Shown here piece by piece: positions 18,280 through 27,259 of a stretch of 64,000 nt of DNA. How positions within the stretch are numbered: the first letter of the stretch is position 1; each line of letters starts with the position of its first letter. The translations under genes were made by a program, and so were the position numbers. The notes below the pieces were generated by a model. The model was not told the DNA's origin, ran no database searches, and saw only the letters and a list, made by a program, of their open reading frames with translations. This DNA comes from Hyphomonadaceae bacterium BL14 (GTDB lineage Bacteria > Pseudomonadota > Alphaproteobacteria > Caulobacterales > Maricaulaceae). The DNA lies in contig CP091242.1 of NCBI GenBank assembly GCA_027627705.1, positions 732,076-796,075 of the forward strand, in the 5' to 3' direction.

Positions 18280-19226
18280 TTCAGGCCGATCTCGCGCAGC
18301 CGCTCCAGCAGATAATCATGAGCCGTAATGGCGTCGGGATACCGGTCATGATTGTTCGGCGTAATGCAGCCGGGCAGGGTGCGGATCTCGAAATCGGGAT
18401 TGAAGTGCAGGAAGAAGGGCGTGGAAAAGCGCGGGAAGGCCATCCGCTCACGGCTGGGATTGACCACGCGGTGAGTGGTGGACGGCAGTACATGATTGGT
18501 CAGGCGCTGGAGCATATCGCCGATATTGACCACCAGCGCGCCTTCGGGCGGCTGGATCGGCAGCCAGTCGCCTGACCGCGTCCGGGCCTGCAGCCCGGCC
18601 TCTTCGGCTCCCAGGAGCAATGTGATGACATTGATGTCTTCATGCGCGCCGGCCCGCACGCCGTCCGGTTCGCCGTCTATGGGCGGATAGTGCAGGAGGC
18701 GCAGGATGGAATTGCCCTCGTTGACCGTGGGTTGGAACCAGTCATCGGGCAGGCCCAGATCGCGCGCGATGGCTTCCAGCAACACCCCGCCCATGGCGTC
18801 GAGCGCCTCGAACAGGGCTTTGGTGCTGGCGTCAAAGCGCGCAATCTCGGCGACCGGAACATTGGCGGGCATGAAGGGTTCAAAGCGGTGACCGGGGGGT
18901 AGATCACGGCCGCGATGCCAGAATTCCTTGAGATCCTTGCGCGCCTCGCCCTTGGCGTTTTCCATGGCGAAGGGCGTGTAGCCGCGCTGGCCGCCGCCGC
19001 CCTCCTGGAAGTACTGGCGCTTGACCGGCTCGGGCAGGGCGAAAAACGCCTGGGTGTCGGCTACAGCCCGCTCGATCACGCCCGGATCCACCGGGTGGTC
19101 GCTGACCACGGCGAACCCGGTCTCGCGAAAGCTGCGCCCGAGTTCAGACGCGAATCCGTCCGGGTCGCGTTTTGCGCTGGCGAAGGAGACGGGGCGGATG
19201 GTGTCTTCAAGGATGATATTGCTCAT
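18276..19226 (-). CDS. Isopenicillin N synthase family Fe(II)/2-oxoglutarate-type dioxygenase
   Basis: 316 aa. N-terminal DIOX_N-like region (VSFASAKRD to FFALPEPVKRQYFQ) and C-terminal double-stranded beta-helix with the iron ligands HED (GAHEDINVITLL) and the His in STTHRVVNP, followed by an R-x-F-S segment for the co-substrate. Such proteins in bacteria oxidise small molecules; true isopenicillin N synthesis is unlikely without an NRPS nearby. Coupled to the 142-aa membrane protein gene downstream and divergent from the GST gene. Confidence 0.88.
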   Translation of the reverse strand: MSNIILEDTIRPVSFASAKRDPDGFASELGRSFRETGFAVVSDHPVDPGVIERAVADTQAFFALPEPVKRQYFQEGGGGQRGYTPFAMENAKGEARKDLKEFWHRGRDLPPGHRFEPFMPANVPVAEIARFDASTKALFEALDAMGGVLLEAIARDLGLPDDWFQPTVNEGNSILRLLHYPPIDGEPDGVRAGAHEDINVITLLLGAEEAGLQARTRSGDWLPIQPPEGALVVNIGDMLQRLTNHVLPSTTHRVVNPSRERMAFPRFSTPFFLHFNPDFEIRTLPGCITPNNHDRYPDAITAHDYLLERLREIGLK

Positions 19227-19334
19227 AGCCGCGCTTTTATCGCGCTCTCACGCGGGCGTGAAGCGCCACGCGCTTGACCGTGATGTCGCAGGCCCCGACA
19301 TCTGGCCCCTCACAAGACGCAACGGAGAGCGCCC

Positions 19335-20057
19335 ATGACCGCCCCCATCGAGCTGCACTACTGGCCGACCCCCAATGGCTGGAAAATTACCATTGCGCTG
19401 GAAGAAATGGGCCTGCCCTACACGCTGAAGCCGGTGAATATCGGGACGGGCGAGCAGTTCCGGCCTGAATTTCTGGCCATCAGCCCCAATAACCGCATGC
19501 CCGCCATCATCGATCCCGACGGCCCGGACGGCGAGCCGGTGAGCGTGTTTGAAAGCGGCGCGATCCTGCAATATCTCGCCCGCAAGACCGGGCGCTTCTA
19601 TGGCGGCACGCCGCGCGACCAGATCGAGGTGGACCAGTGGCTGTTCTGGCAGATGGGCGGGCTGGGCCCGATGGCCGGTCAGGCCCATCATTTCCGCGGC
19701 TACGCGCCCAAGATCGAGCCGGACCTGACCAAGCTGGAATACGGCAAGGCGCGATACACCAATGAAGTGAACCGGCTTTACGGGGTGATGGAACGGCGGC
19801 TGGGCGACCGCAACTATCTCGCCGGGCCATACTCCATCGCCGACATGGCGTCCTGGCCGTGGATATTGCCCGAAGGTCAGGGCCAGTCTCTGGATGAGTT
19901 TCCCAATCTCAAGGCTTGGCATGAGCGTGTGGGCGAGCGTCCGGCCGTCAAGGCGGGCCGCGCTGCGGGCAAGGAGATGCGCGTGTCGCTGGCCGACGAC
20001 AGCGAAGAGATGAAAAAGGCGCGCGACGTTCTGTTCGGTCAGCGCGCCCGGACCTGA
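19335..20057 (+). CDS. Glutathione S-transferase family protein (YfcG/YghU-like)
   Basis: 240 aa. Thioredoxin-like N-terminal domain with HYWPTPNGWKITIALEEMGL, FLAISPNNRMPAIIDPDG and SVFESGAILQYLA, then an all-helical C-terminal domain (YLAGPYSIADMASWPWI). The TPNG-K motif is typical of nu-class enzymes such as YfcG and YghU, which show disulfide-bond oxidoreductase activity with glutathione. Starts 8 nt after an AGGA-like site. Followed by an unrelated gene 45 bp downstream. Confidence 0.9.
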   Translation: MTAPIELHYWPTPNGWKITIALEEMGLPYTLKPVNIGTGEQFRPEFLAISPNNRMPAIIDPDGPDGEPVSVFESGAILQYLARKTGRFYGGTPRDQIEVDQWLFWQMGGLGPMAGQAHHFRGYAPKIEPDLTKLEYGKARYTNEVNRLYGVMERRLGDRNYLAGPYSIADMASWPWILPEGQGQSLDEFPNLKAWHERVGERPAVKAGRAAGKEMRVSLADDSEEMKKARDVLFGQRART

Positions 20058-20102
20058 TTGCCGCATTGGCCCTGGACCGGCTAAGGTCACAGCGAGGGTG
20101 GA

Positions 20103-21623
20103 TTGAAGCGGGGGCTTCATCTCGGCATGACCGCAAACGGATACAGCTCGCGCTACGGGGCGCGCGACCCATGGCTTGCGCCCTGGCCGCGCACCGCAGT
20201 TTATCTGCTCTGGCGCGTGCTAATGGCCAGCGTGCGGCCGGTCATGTTTCTGGCCCTGGCGGCCGCGTCGGTTGCGTTGGTGTTCGCGGCGCTCAGTGAG
20301 TCCCGGGCCGTGCCGCAGCAGGTCCAAACCCCTGACAGCGCGGGGCTGGCCGCCTCAGGGACGGTGATCGACAGGCGGTTGCGGGCATCTTTGCCTGCCG
20401 CCATCGCGCCGCGCACCTTGTGGGAAACCGAAATCGCCCGGGCGCTTGATGCCGGCGCGTGGCGCACACCGGATCTGGCGCTGGCCGAGAGCCTGGCGCT
20501 GGCGCTGCCCGCGATCGAGGGCGCGGACGCCCTCGCCTTTTCGGTGCTGACAGAGAACCGCAGCGCCGCCCATGTGGAGGCGGAGTTGCGGGCGCGGCCC
20601 TCGTGGGCAAGGCAGCAACAGCTCAGAGCCGCGCTCGACGCCCGTCTGGCGCAAGGCGCAGGGCTGGAGCCGCGCTATCTGATATTCGCCAGCCCGGACC
20701 TCACCCGCCGTCTCGACCGGGCCCGCACCCTGTACGGGCCCGCCCGCGACGCGGCCGAAGCCTGGTTCGCCGGCCCCCGCGGCGGCGCGATTCATCTTCC
20801 ATCCTTGCCGGGCTGGGCCGGCCAGACACCCGTCACCCTGTTCGGCGATGCGCGTGATCTGGTGATCCACGGCTGCGCGTTCGCGGCACAGGCCGGGCGC
20901 AGCATTCCGGCGTGCGCTACTGTGCCGGAGGGGTCGCCGGACCCCGTTCTGTCCGGGCTGGTTTTTCAGGCTGCCGCCATGCCGGGCGAGGGCGGTGCGG
21001 GGCGCCGTCTCGTCGCTGCAGCCTATGCATCCGGCCACCTGGACACAGGACTGGCGCAACAGCTCGCGCTTGGCCCGGACCCGGCGCTCGGCCGGGAGGT
21101 CTTGCTGGCTGCCCTGACCCCCTTGCTTGTCGAGGCACCCTATGTGAACCGCGAGCCCTGGCGGTATCAGGCGCAGAGTGAAGGGGCAGCGCACGCGTAT
21201 ATGCGCGCCGTCCGCCTTGAGTTTTCCGAACATCACACTGTCGCAGACGCCCTGAACACGGTGCGCCGGACCGATGGTGCCAGCGCGGCGTTGCGCGTCG
21301 CCGGCTGGCTGGAAAGCCCGCAAGACGCCGCGCCCCTTGTACGCATGTCAGCCGCGCGTCCCGGGCACTTGCTGGCATTCGATGCCCTGGCCGGGCCCGG
21401 GATCCTGGATGCGGCGCGCGAGCCGGCATCGGCCCGGCCCGCGCCGAAAACCCCGCGGCGTGCAGTGCTGGCCGGGCTGGCGCTGCTGCCGGGCGTGCTG
21501 GCACTGGCGATGGTCGCGGCGGCCCTGAACGGGGCGTCGAACGGCCGCCGGAACCGGCGTCCGGGCAGGCTCACACGCCTGGATGCGGCCATGACCGTGT
21601 TAATTCTCGGCAGGAATTCCTAA
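20103..21623 (+). CDS. Uncharacterised membrane-anchored protein, 506 aa
   Basis: Not assigned to a family. A Trp/Arg-rich N-terminus leads into a hydrophobic helix (about residues 43-64). A long Ala/Leu/Arg-rich region of mostly helical character (65-455) follows, then a second hydrophobic segment near the C-terminus (about 458-485) and a basic tail. The middle part should be periplasmic if both segments span the membrane. Start is TTG 20103 (GAGG 6 nt upstream) or ATG 20127. It precedes the holdfast-like locus on the same strand as hfsABC-like genes, but a role there is only a guess. Confidence 0.7.
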   Translation: MKRGLHLGMTANGYSSRYGARDPWLAPWPRTAVYLLWRVLMASVRPVMFLALAAASVALVFAALSESRAVPQQVQTPDSAGLAASGTVIDRRLRASLPAAIAPRTLWETEIARALDAGAWRTPDLALAESLALALPAIEGADALAFSVLTENRSAAHVEAELRARPSWARQQQLRAALDARLAQGAGLEPRYLIFASPDLTRRLDRARTLYGPARDAAEAWFAGPRGGAIHLPSLPGWAGQTPVTLFGDARDLVIHGCAFAAQAGRSIPACATVPEGSPDPVLSGLVFQAAAMPGEGGAGRRLVAAAYASGHLDTGLAQQLALGPDPALGREVLLAALTPLLVEAPYVNREPWRYQAQSEGAAHAYMRAVRLEFSEHHTVADALNTVRRTDGASAALRVAGWLESPQDAAPLVRMSAARPGHLLAFDALAGPGILDAAREPASARPAPKTPRRAVLAGLALLPGVLALAMVAAALNGASNGRRNRRPGRLTRLDAAMTVLILGRNS

Positions 21624-21800
21624 CGGATTTAAAGCGTTAATTCGCATTATTCCTGATTTGCCTTAACCCTGCGCTTACCGTCCTGGCGCATGATCCTGCT
21701 CGTACGACCGGCTCCGAAGAGGCTTGGCGTGCATGGTGGGATGACGGGCGCACACCGGAGACACATCCGGGTCGCCTGTCCAGATGCAGGGAAGACGACA

Positions 21801-22073
21801 ATGGCATTTACCGATGTGGAAACCGCCCAGGCGCACGACGCGATCACCATGGATCCGACGGGCGAGGATCTGTGCAAGCTGGGGCTTCTGTACTCGACCG
21901 GGCAGTGCGGCGTGATCGACTATGTCGAAGCCCACAAATGGTTCAACCTGGCGGCCCTGATGGGCTCTCCGGCGGCCAAGCACTATCGTGCCGAACTGGC
22001 GATGGAAATGGATACCGGCCAGATCGCCAACGCGCTCACCGCTGCCCGTGAATGGCTCGCCACGCGTCACTAG
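21801..22073 (+). CDS. Small SEL1-like repeat protein
   Basis: 90 aa from the ATG at 21801 (GGGA 9 nt upstream). One SEL1/TPR-like helical repeat is visible: DLCKLGLLYSTGQCGVIDYV, then EAHKWFNLAALMGSPAAKHYR. SEL1 repeats mediate protein contacts. A longer frame begins at 21690 but the extension is Arg-rich and unlike the rest. The 177-bp upstream gap has an AT-rich segment (21620-21670) likely to hold its promoter. Confidence 0.75.
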   Translation: MAFTDVETAQAHDAITMDPTGEDLCKLGLLYSTGQCGVIDYVEAHKWFNLAALMGSPAAKHYRAELAMEMDTGQIANALTAAREWLATRH

Positions 22074-22106
22074 CCCGCATTTGACGGGCGGGCCGGGCAC
22101 TGCGGC

Positions 22107-22838
22107 TCAGTCGTTGAACAGCGAGTTGGTGAGCGCGAAGGCGAACGCGCTGTCGATAGGCAGGATGTTGCGCACGTAAAGCTCGATGAAGTCATTGACT
22201 TCAGCGATGCCGCGCCGCGGCGCGAACACGATGTCGAAGCGCGAGAGCGGGACCGTATCTGCGGGCTCGCCACGCTGGGCGCGTGACAGATTGACCGTGC
22301 GCATCATCAGCCCGCCATTGGCGGCGCGGCGCAGCACGACAATCTCGCTGCGGCGGGCGCGGACGGTGAGACCGCCTGCGAGCACGGTCGCCTCGAGTGC
22401 GCCAATGCGCCGGGAGGGCAGCTCGAACAGGCCGGGACTGGCCACCTCGCCGCCGACCAGGATGCGCTGGGAGCCAAAGGCGGCCGGGCGCACTTCCACG
22501 ATCGGGTCGCGCAAGGTGCGCACATAGCGCTGGGCGATCAGATTGGCAGCCTCGGGCGCTGTGGACCCGGCGACCATGACTGCGCCGGCCAGCGGCAGGT
22601 TCGCGCGGCCATCGGGCCCCACCAGATAATCACCCGACAATTCCTGCGCGGTGTGGACCGTGACCGTCACCGTGTCGCCGGGAAAGACACGGTAGGCCGA
22701 CGATCCGGCCTCCCAGGGCTCAAACTGCGCCGGTTCAAATCCGCCTGCAGGCTGCGGACGGCGCTGGCTGGCGCAGGCGGACAGCGTGAGCAGGGCCAGG
22801 GCACCGGTCAGGGTGCCGCGCCGCGATACGTCTGTCAT
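22107..22838 (-). CDS. Polysaccharide export lipoprotein (Wza-like; HfsD-type)
   Basis: 243 aa. Lipoprotein signal with lipobox LSAC at about residues 17-20. The Poly_export domain begins AYRVFPGDTVTVTVHTAQEL and continues YLVGPDGRANLPLAGAV; a SLBB-like region follows (ILVGGEVASPGLFEL). It would form the outer-membrane channel for an exopolysaccharide. Divergent from the Wzz-like gene, as hfsD and hfsA genes tend to cluster in stalked alphaproteobacteria. The ATG at 22838 is the only start giving a proper signal peptide. Confidence 0.88.
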   Translation of the reverse strand: MTDVSRRGTLTGALALLTLSACASQRRPQPAGGFEPAQFEPWEAGSSAYRVFPGDTVTVTVHTAQELSGDYLVGPDGRANLPLAGAVMVAGSTAPEAANLIAQRYVRTLRDPIVEVRPAAFGSQRILVGGEVASPGLFELPSRRIGALEATVLAGGLTVRARRSEIVVLRRAANGGLMMRTVNLSRAQRGEPADTVPLSRFDIVFAPRRGIAEVNDFIELYVRNILPIDSAFAFALTNSLFND

Positions 22839-22929
22839 CTGATGGCCTCTCCGTTCAAACGTGTGACAGAGCTTAAGCTGGCGCGCTCCGGCTAAGGAAA
22901 AATTAAGCGCGTTGCAGCCACATGCGGTC

Positions 22930-24441
22930 ATGGCAAGTGAAGCACGCGATTCCGATGGACGCGGCGGCGGGGCAGGCGGCTCCCGGCGCGATCTTGACCT
23001 GTTTGACCTGATTGCGCTGCTCTGGGCCCAGAAAATCCTCGCAATCCTGATCGCGCTCCTTGTTTTCATCCCCATCGCCCTCTTTGCTGTGACGCGGCTT
23101 GCGCCCAGCTATGAGGCAGTTTCGCGGCTCCTGGTGATTCAGGATGATGACGACCTCGCGCCCGGTGCCGCGGGTTCGGGCGGGGCCTTCACCCTTGACC
23201 AGGTCATGCAGTCAGAGGCCGAAATTCTCAATTCCGACGCCGTACGCCGCCTGGCCATCGAACAGCGCAGCGGTTCGGTAGGGCCACAGCAGCTCAAGCT
23301 GTTGAGGGATGGTTTTTCGGTCAGCCGGTCACCCAGCGCCAGCCTTCTGACGGCGACGTTCGAACATTCCGATCCGGTTGTGGCCGCCAATACGCTCAAT
23401 GCCATTGTAGACGCCTATCTGGCCTACCGTATCGAGGTGCTCATCGGGGGTATTGAAGGCGGGGTGGAGGAGCGCCTGGCGCGCGCCGAACGCGTCTCTG
23501 CGATGGCGGAAGCGGATTTGCGCCGCTTCCTTGAAGAGCACGGCATTTCCGATTTTGCCACCGAGCGGGCGGGCGTGCTGGCGCGCCTGTCAGACCTGGA
23601 GGCCCGGCGCATGGCTGCCGAGGCGGAAGCGGCGCAGGCGAGGGCCCTGGCGGCCGCGCTCGCCTCACGGCTCGCCGGCATTTCCGATACAATTGAGCTC
23701 TATGTGGAAAACGCGGTAACCGGGCAGCTCCTAGACCTGCAGGTGCGCCGCGTCGACCTGCGCCAGCGCTACCAGGACGATGCCCCGCCTGTTCAGGCGG
23801 TAGAGCGCGAGATCGAGGCGCTCGAGCGTTTCATTGCAGCTGGCGGAGCAAACGGGCAGGGGCAGCGCCGGACCGGCGTCAATCCGGTGTGGCAGGACCT
23901 GGAATCTGCCCGCTTGCAGCAAGAGGCGTTCGCCGCTGGCCAGAACCAGCTTGCCGCATCGCTGGCCCGCCAGATCACCCAGGCGCGCGCGGAAGCCGAT
24001 CGCCTGCGGGCACTTGGCCCCGAGCATGACCGGCTCGTGCGGGCGGCCCAGGCGCGCGCCGAGGCCGCAGGGCGCCTGTCTGCGCAAGCGGCCAACGCCA
24101 GTGCGCGGCGTGCTTTGCCACCGGGCGCAGCGGATTCGGTGCGCATCGTGGAGCGGGCCGAGCCGCCGTCAGAAGCGCGGTCCATGCGCAATATCGTGCT
24201 GGCGGCCGGGTTCATGCTCGCCGTGGCCATCGGCGCTTTCGCCGGACTGGTGCGCGGGTATCTCATCGACGTGCGCGAGGTGCGCCCGGCGCCCCGGGCG
24301 CCGCAGCCGCCACGCCGGGATCCGCCGCCGCAGCCTGGCCCGGCGGTGAACCGGCAGCCGGCTCCTGCGCCGGCCCCCGCTGCGCCGCACCTGCCCGTGC
24401 TGGCGCGGGTGTCACGTCAGTCCGCGTCAGCGGCTCGTTAA
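22930..24441 (+). CDS. Wzz/GumC-type polysaccharide co-polymerase (HfsA-type)
   Basis: 503 aa. N-terminal Gly-rich tail, first membrane helix (ILAILIALLVFIPIALFAV, about residues 38-56), Wzz domain, a long alpha-helical/coiled-coil periplasmic region (EERLARAERVSAMAEADLRR and later EADRLRALGPEHDRL), a second membrane helix (NIVLAAGFMLAVAIGAFAGL), and a Pro-rich cytoplasmic tail. It sets chain length and links the inner-membrane polymerase to the export channel. No fused kinase; that part is the separate gene that follows. A TTG at 22912 is an alternative start. Confidence 0.88.
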   Translation: MASEARDSDGRGGGAGGSRRDLDLFDLIALLWAQKILAILIALLVFIPIALFAVTRLAPSYEAVSRLLVIQDDDDLAPGAAGSGGAFTLDQVMQSEAEILNSDAVRRLAIEQRSGSVGPQQLKLLRDGFSVSRSPSASLLTATFEHSDPVVAANTLNAIVDAYLAYRIEVLIGGIEGGVEERLARAERVSAMAEADLRRFLEEHGISDFATERAGVLARLSDLEARRMAAEAEAAQARALAAALASRLAGISDTIELYVENAVTGQLLDLQVRRVDLRQRYQDDAPPVQAVEREIEALERFIAAGGANGQGQRRTGVNPVWQDLESARLQQEAFAAGQNQLAASLARQITQARAEADRLRALGPEHDRLVRAAQARAEAAGRLSAQAANASARRALPPGAADSVRIVERAEPPSEARSMRNIVLAAGFMLAVAIGAFAGLVRGYLIDVREVRPAPRAPQPPRRDPPPQPGPAVNRQPAPAPAPAAPHLPVLARVSRQSASAAR

Positions 24442-24483
24442 CCAGTTTGCTCCTAGGGTTAACGCTCCTCTTGAGGCGCGCGC

Positions 24484-25098
24484 ATGACACTTGAACTGGA
24501 ACTGGACGGGCTGGCCCGAACGCTTGTCTCGCGCGGTGCGCGCGGGGCGGCTGTCATGGTGGTCCCCGTTGCGCCCGGTGCCGGGGCGAGCTTCATCGCC
24601 CGCGCGCTTGCTCAGCGCTGCGCCCGTCTGGCTGACGGCCAGGTCTGGCTCTACGATCTTGATTTTGCACGCAATCCCCAATCAGCCGGCGCGGAGTTCA
24701 GCGCTGATGGCTATGACGGTGCGCTGCATGGATCACGCTTCTGGCGGTGCGAGCCGGAGGGTGCCGGGCGGCTGGCGCTGCGCCGGCCCGATGGCGAGCG
24801 CATCTTCCTTTCCCGCTTTGAACGGGAACCGGGTTCAGTGCGCCGGGTGGAGTTCCGGTCTGCGCCCGAATATTGGGACAAGGTCCGGCGCGCGTGCCGT
24901 CTGGCGATTCTCGACGCACCTGCGGGCAGCCCTGCCATCACTGCCCTGGCGCGGGATCTGGACGGGGTGGTGCTGGTCGGAGATGCAAGTAGCACAAGGC
25001 GTTCCCAGGCCGGGGCATTGGCCGGCCGCATCGAGGCGTCGGGCGGGCGGGTGCTGGGTGTGGTGGTCAACCGGGTGGATTTAAAGGCAGTTTCATGA
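24484..25098 (+). CDS. P-loop protein related to CpsD/CapB (HfsB-type) with degenerate Walker A
   Basis: 204 aa. Position after the co-polymerase and the order of motifs match the cytoplasmic BY-kinase half: VPVAPGAGASFIARAL in place of Walker A, VWLYDLDFAR (Walker A'-like) and LAILDAPAG (Walker B-like), ending VVVNRVDLK. The Walker A lysine is absent (APGAGAS where GxxxxGK[ST] is expected) and there is no C-terminal tyrosine cluster, so autokinase activity is unlikely. It probably serves as a structural or regulatory partner of the co-polymerase. Overlaps the polymerase gene by 4 bp. Confidence 0.78.
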   Translation: MTLELELDGLARTLVSRGARGAAVMVVPVAPGAGASFIARALAQRCARLADGQVWLYDLDFARNPQSAGAEFSADGYDGALHGSRFWRCEPEGAGRLALRRPDGERIFLSRFEREPGSVRRVEFRSAPEYWDKVRRACRLAILDAPAGSPAITALARDLDGVVLVGDASSTRRSQAGALAGRIEASGGRVLGVVVNRVDLKAVS

Positions 25099-26372
25099 GT
25101 GCCCTGGCGCAGGCCGCGCGGTGGCGCGAGGCTGCGCCGCGCCTCACGCTCTGGCCGGTTATCGAGGCCGGACTGGCGCTAAGTGCTTTGCTGCTCTACT
25201 CAAATGCGCTTCTGGCACCCTTGCTCGCGGACCCGGCGCGGCCGGATGATGCGGAGGCATTGCGGCTGATCTGGCCGCCGGTCTATGCGCTGACCCTGAT
25301 CCTTATCACCCTGTCGCCCGGCGCGGTGTGGCGGGTCGCGATGCGGTCCTGGCCGCTGATTCTCTTGGGTGTTTTGACCATGGTGTCGGCGCTGTGGTCG
25401 CTCGATCCGGAGGTGTCTGTCCGCCGCGGGCTGGGCGTGGTGATGACGCTGGCCTTCGGGCTGTGGTTGGCAGCCCGCTATGACTGGCGTGATCTTATCC
25501 GATTGATTGCACTTACGTTTTCAATCCTTGCGGTGGGCAGTTTGCTGGCCGGGGCACTGGCGCCCGGATTCGGCGTGATGCAGGAGGTGCATCCGGGCGC
25601 CTGGCGGGGATTGTGGTGGGAGAAGAACACACTGGGTGCCATGATGGCCTGGGGCGCGCTGGCGTTTCTGGCCGCCGCCTTCAGCGCGAAAACCCAAGGC
25701 GAGCGCTGGGTTTGGCTGGCGCTCATCCCGCTGGCGCTGGCGCTGGTGGTGCTGGCCACCTCGCGCACCGCCTTTATCGCCACAGGGATAGCGGTGGGGG
25801 GACCGGTGGCGATTGCCCTGGTCCGCCGCGGGTTCGGTTTTGCCTCTGTGGGAGTTCTGGGACTGGTCTGTGGAGTCATCGGCGCCGGTTTTGTGGCCGT
25901 CATCGGTCCTGGCGCGGTGCTGGAGCTGCTGGGACGTGACGCCACCCTGACCGGACGCACCGATATCTGGATCGCGCTGGGCGACGCCATCGCGCAGCGC
26001 CCCTGGACGGGGTTCGGCTATGGCGCGTTCTGGGAGGTGGATAATGGTCCGGTGCACTGGGTGCGCCAGACCACAGCCTGGCCGGTGCCCACCGCGCATA
26101 ATGCCTGGCTGGAGACGGCGCTGGCGCTGGGTATCCCCGGCACGGCGCTGGCCGGGTGGGTGTATCTGGCGGGGCTGGGCCGCAGCGCGGGACGGCTGTT
26201 TCAAGGCGTGGAGACTTACTGGGCGCTGCCGTTTCTGGCGGCCTGGGGTGTGATCAGCCTGTCAGAGAGCAATCTGTTGCAGCAAAACGGATTTGTCTGG
26301 CTGCTCTTGTCGGTGACGCTGGCCAAGCTGGCGGCGGGCCGCGATCAGGCCTGGCGGGCCGAGACGCCGTAA
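25095..26372 (+). CDS. O-antigen ligase/polymerase family membrane protein (HfsC/Wzy-type)
   Basis: 425 aa with about 11-12 hydrophobic helices. The Wzy_C signature region is visible: GAWRGLWWEKNTLGAMMAW, then TGRTDIWIALGDAIAQRPW, GFGYGAFWEV and PTAHNAWLETALALG. It would polymerise repeat units on the periplasmic face of the inner membrane. Third gene of a co-linear hfsA-hfsB-hfsC-like set (4-bp overlap upstream). Its 3' end overlaps the convergent GT2 gene by 28 bp. Confidence 0.88.
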   Translation: MSALAQAARWREAAPRLTLWPVIEAGLALSALLLYSNALLAPLLADPARPDDAEALRLIWPPVYALTLILITLSPGAVWRVAMRSWPLILLGVLTMVSALWSLDPEVSVRRGLGVVMTLAFGLWLAARYDWRDLIRLIALTFSILAVGSLLAGALAPGFGVMQEVHPGAWRGLWWEKNTLGAMMAWGALAFLAAAFSAKTQGERWVWLALIPLALALVVLATSRTAFIATGIAVGGPVAIALVRRGFGFASVGVLGLVCGVIGAGFVAVIGPGAVLELLGRDATLTGRTDIWIALGDAIAQRPWTGFGYGAFWEVDNGPVHWVRQTTAWPVPTAHNAWLETALALGIPGTALAGWVYLAGLGRSAGRLFQGVETYWALPFLAAWGVISLSESNLLQQNGFVWLLLSVTLAKLAAGRDQAWRAETP

Positions 26373-27259
26373 AAGCGCGGCGCGGCAAAGTCAAAGAACA
26401 CCATCTTGCCCGACCCCTGCACCAGCCGGTCGAGGCAGGCGGCCGCAGGCACCGGCCCGGCGATCAGCGCCACGGGCAGGGCGAGTGTGAAGCCGGCGGT
26501 TTGGGCGGCGCCCGCCGCGACCCACATTGCCAGCGCGCCAAAGCGCCGGGATTTCAGGGCGGTCTGGCTGGGACCCTGACCATAGGCGAAGCTGCGCCGG
26601 GCGGCGTGGCCCAGCCGGGCCCGTGATGCCTCGACATGCTCGACCACATCGGCCCCGGGCGCCCAGGCGAAGCGCACGCCTGCCAATGCCAGCGCCGTGA
26701 ACAGAATATCGTCTTCACCGCCCGTCTCGTTGGCGGCGGCGTCAAACACCGGCGCGGGCAGGGTGCAGCGGTCCCGGTCGATCAGGCTGTTGCCGCAGCC
26801 ATACGGCTTGGCGATCAGTCCGGCAGGGTGATCCGGCGCGCGCGAATACAGACGGGTCAGCCAGGCCGAGAGCACCGGTCCGGCTTGGGAGGACAGGGCG
26901 TGGACCGGGCCGAACGTGACCCCGGCACCGCTGGCATCATGCACCGCTTCAAGGGCGCCGAGCCAATGGGGCGGGGCGCTTTCATCATCATCAAGCTGGG
27001 CGATGCGCGGCGCGCTGGCCGCCGCGAAGCCGGCATTGCGGGCATTGGACACGCCAGGCGCGGGCGCATGGACATAGATGAGCGGGCAGGGCGCGCTGGT
27101 TTGCAGGGCTGTAACGCGCGCCCGCGCCGATCCGGCCGGGTCATTGTCCGAGACAATGATCTCGTCGGGCTTGCGGGTCTGAACAAAGACGCTGCGCAGG
27201 GCGCGTTCCAGGCTGTCCGGTCGGCGGAATGTCGGGATGAGGACGCCAACAGGGGTCAT
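26345..27259 (-). CDS. Family 2 glycosyltransferase
   Basis: 304 aa. GT-A fold: VGVLIPTFRRPDSLERALRS, EIIVSDNDP, GVSNARNAGFAAA, and the DXD-type IAQLDDDESAP. An acceptor-side ED motif is in ETGGEDDILF. C-terminal hydrophobic segment (TAGFTLALPVALIAG) suggests membrane association. Last gene of a four-gene minus-strand operon (flippase, GT2, deacetylase, GT2), each pair overlapping by 4 bp. Start at 27259 because the longer frame extends into the deacetylase gene without homology. Confidence 0.88.
   Translation of the reverse strand: MTPVGVLIPTFRRPDSLERALRSVFVQTRKPDEIIVSDNDPAGSARARVTALQTSAPCPLIYVHAPAPGVSNARNAGFAAASAPRIAQLDDDESAPPHWLGALEAVHDASGAGVTFGPVHALSSQAGPVLSAWLTRLYSRAPDHPAGLIAKPYGCGNSLIDRDRCTLPAPVFDAAANETGGEDDILFTALALAGVRFAWAPGADVVEHVEASRARLGHAARRSFAYGQGPSQTALKSRRFGALAMWVAAGAAQTAGFTLALPVALIAGPVPAAACLDRLVQGSGKMVFFDFAAPRFYGVSARQA

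Noticed and set aside
21624-21670. TTAA-rich segment considered as a CtrA binding site
   Set aside because: No TTAA pair with the 7-nt spacing of a full CtrA box was found.
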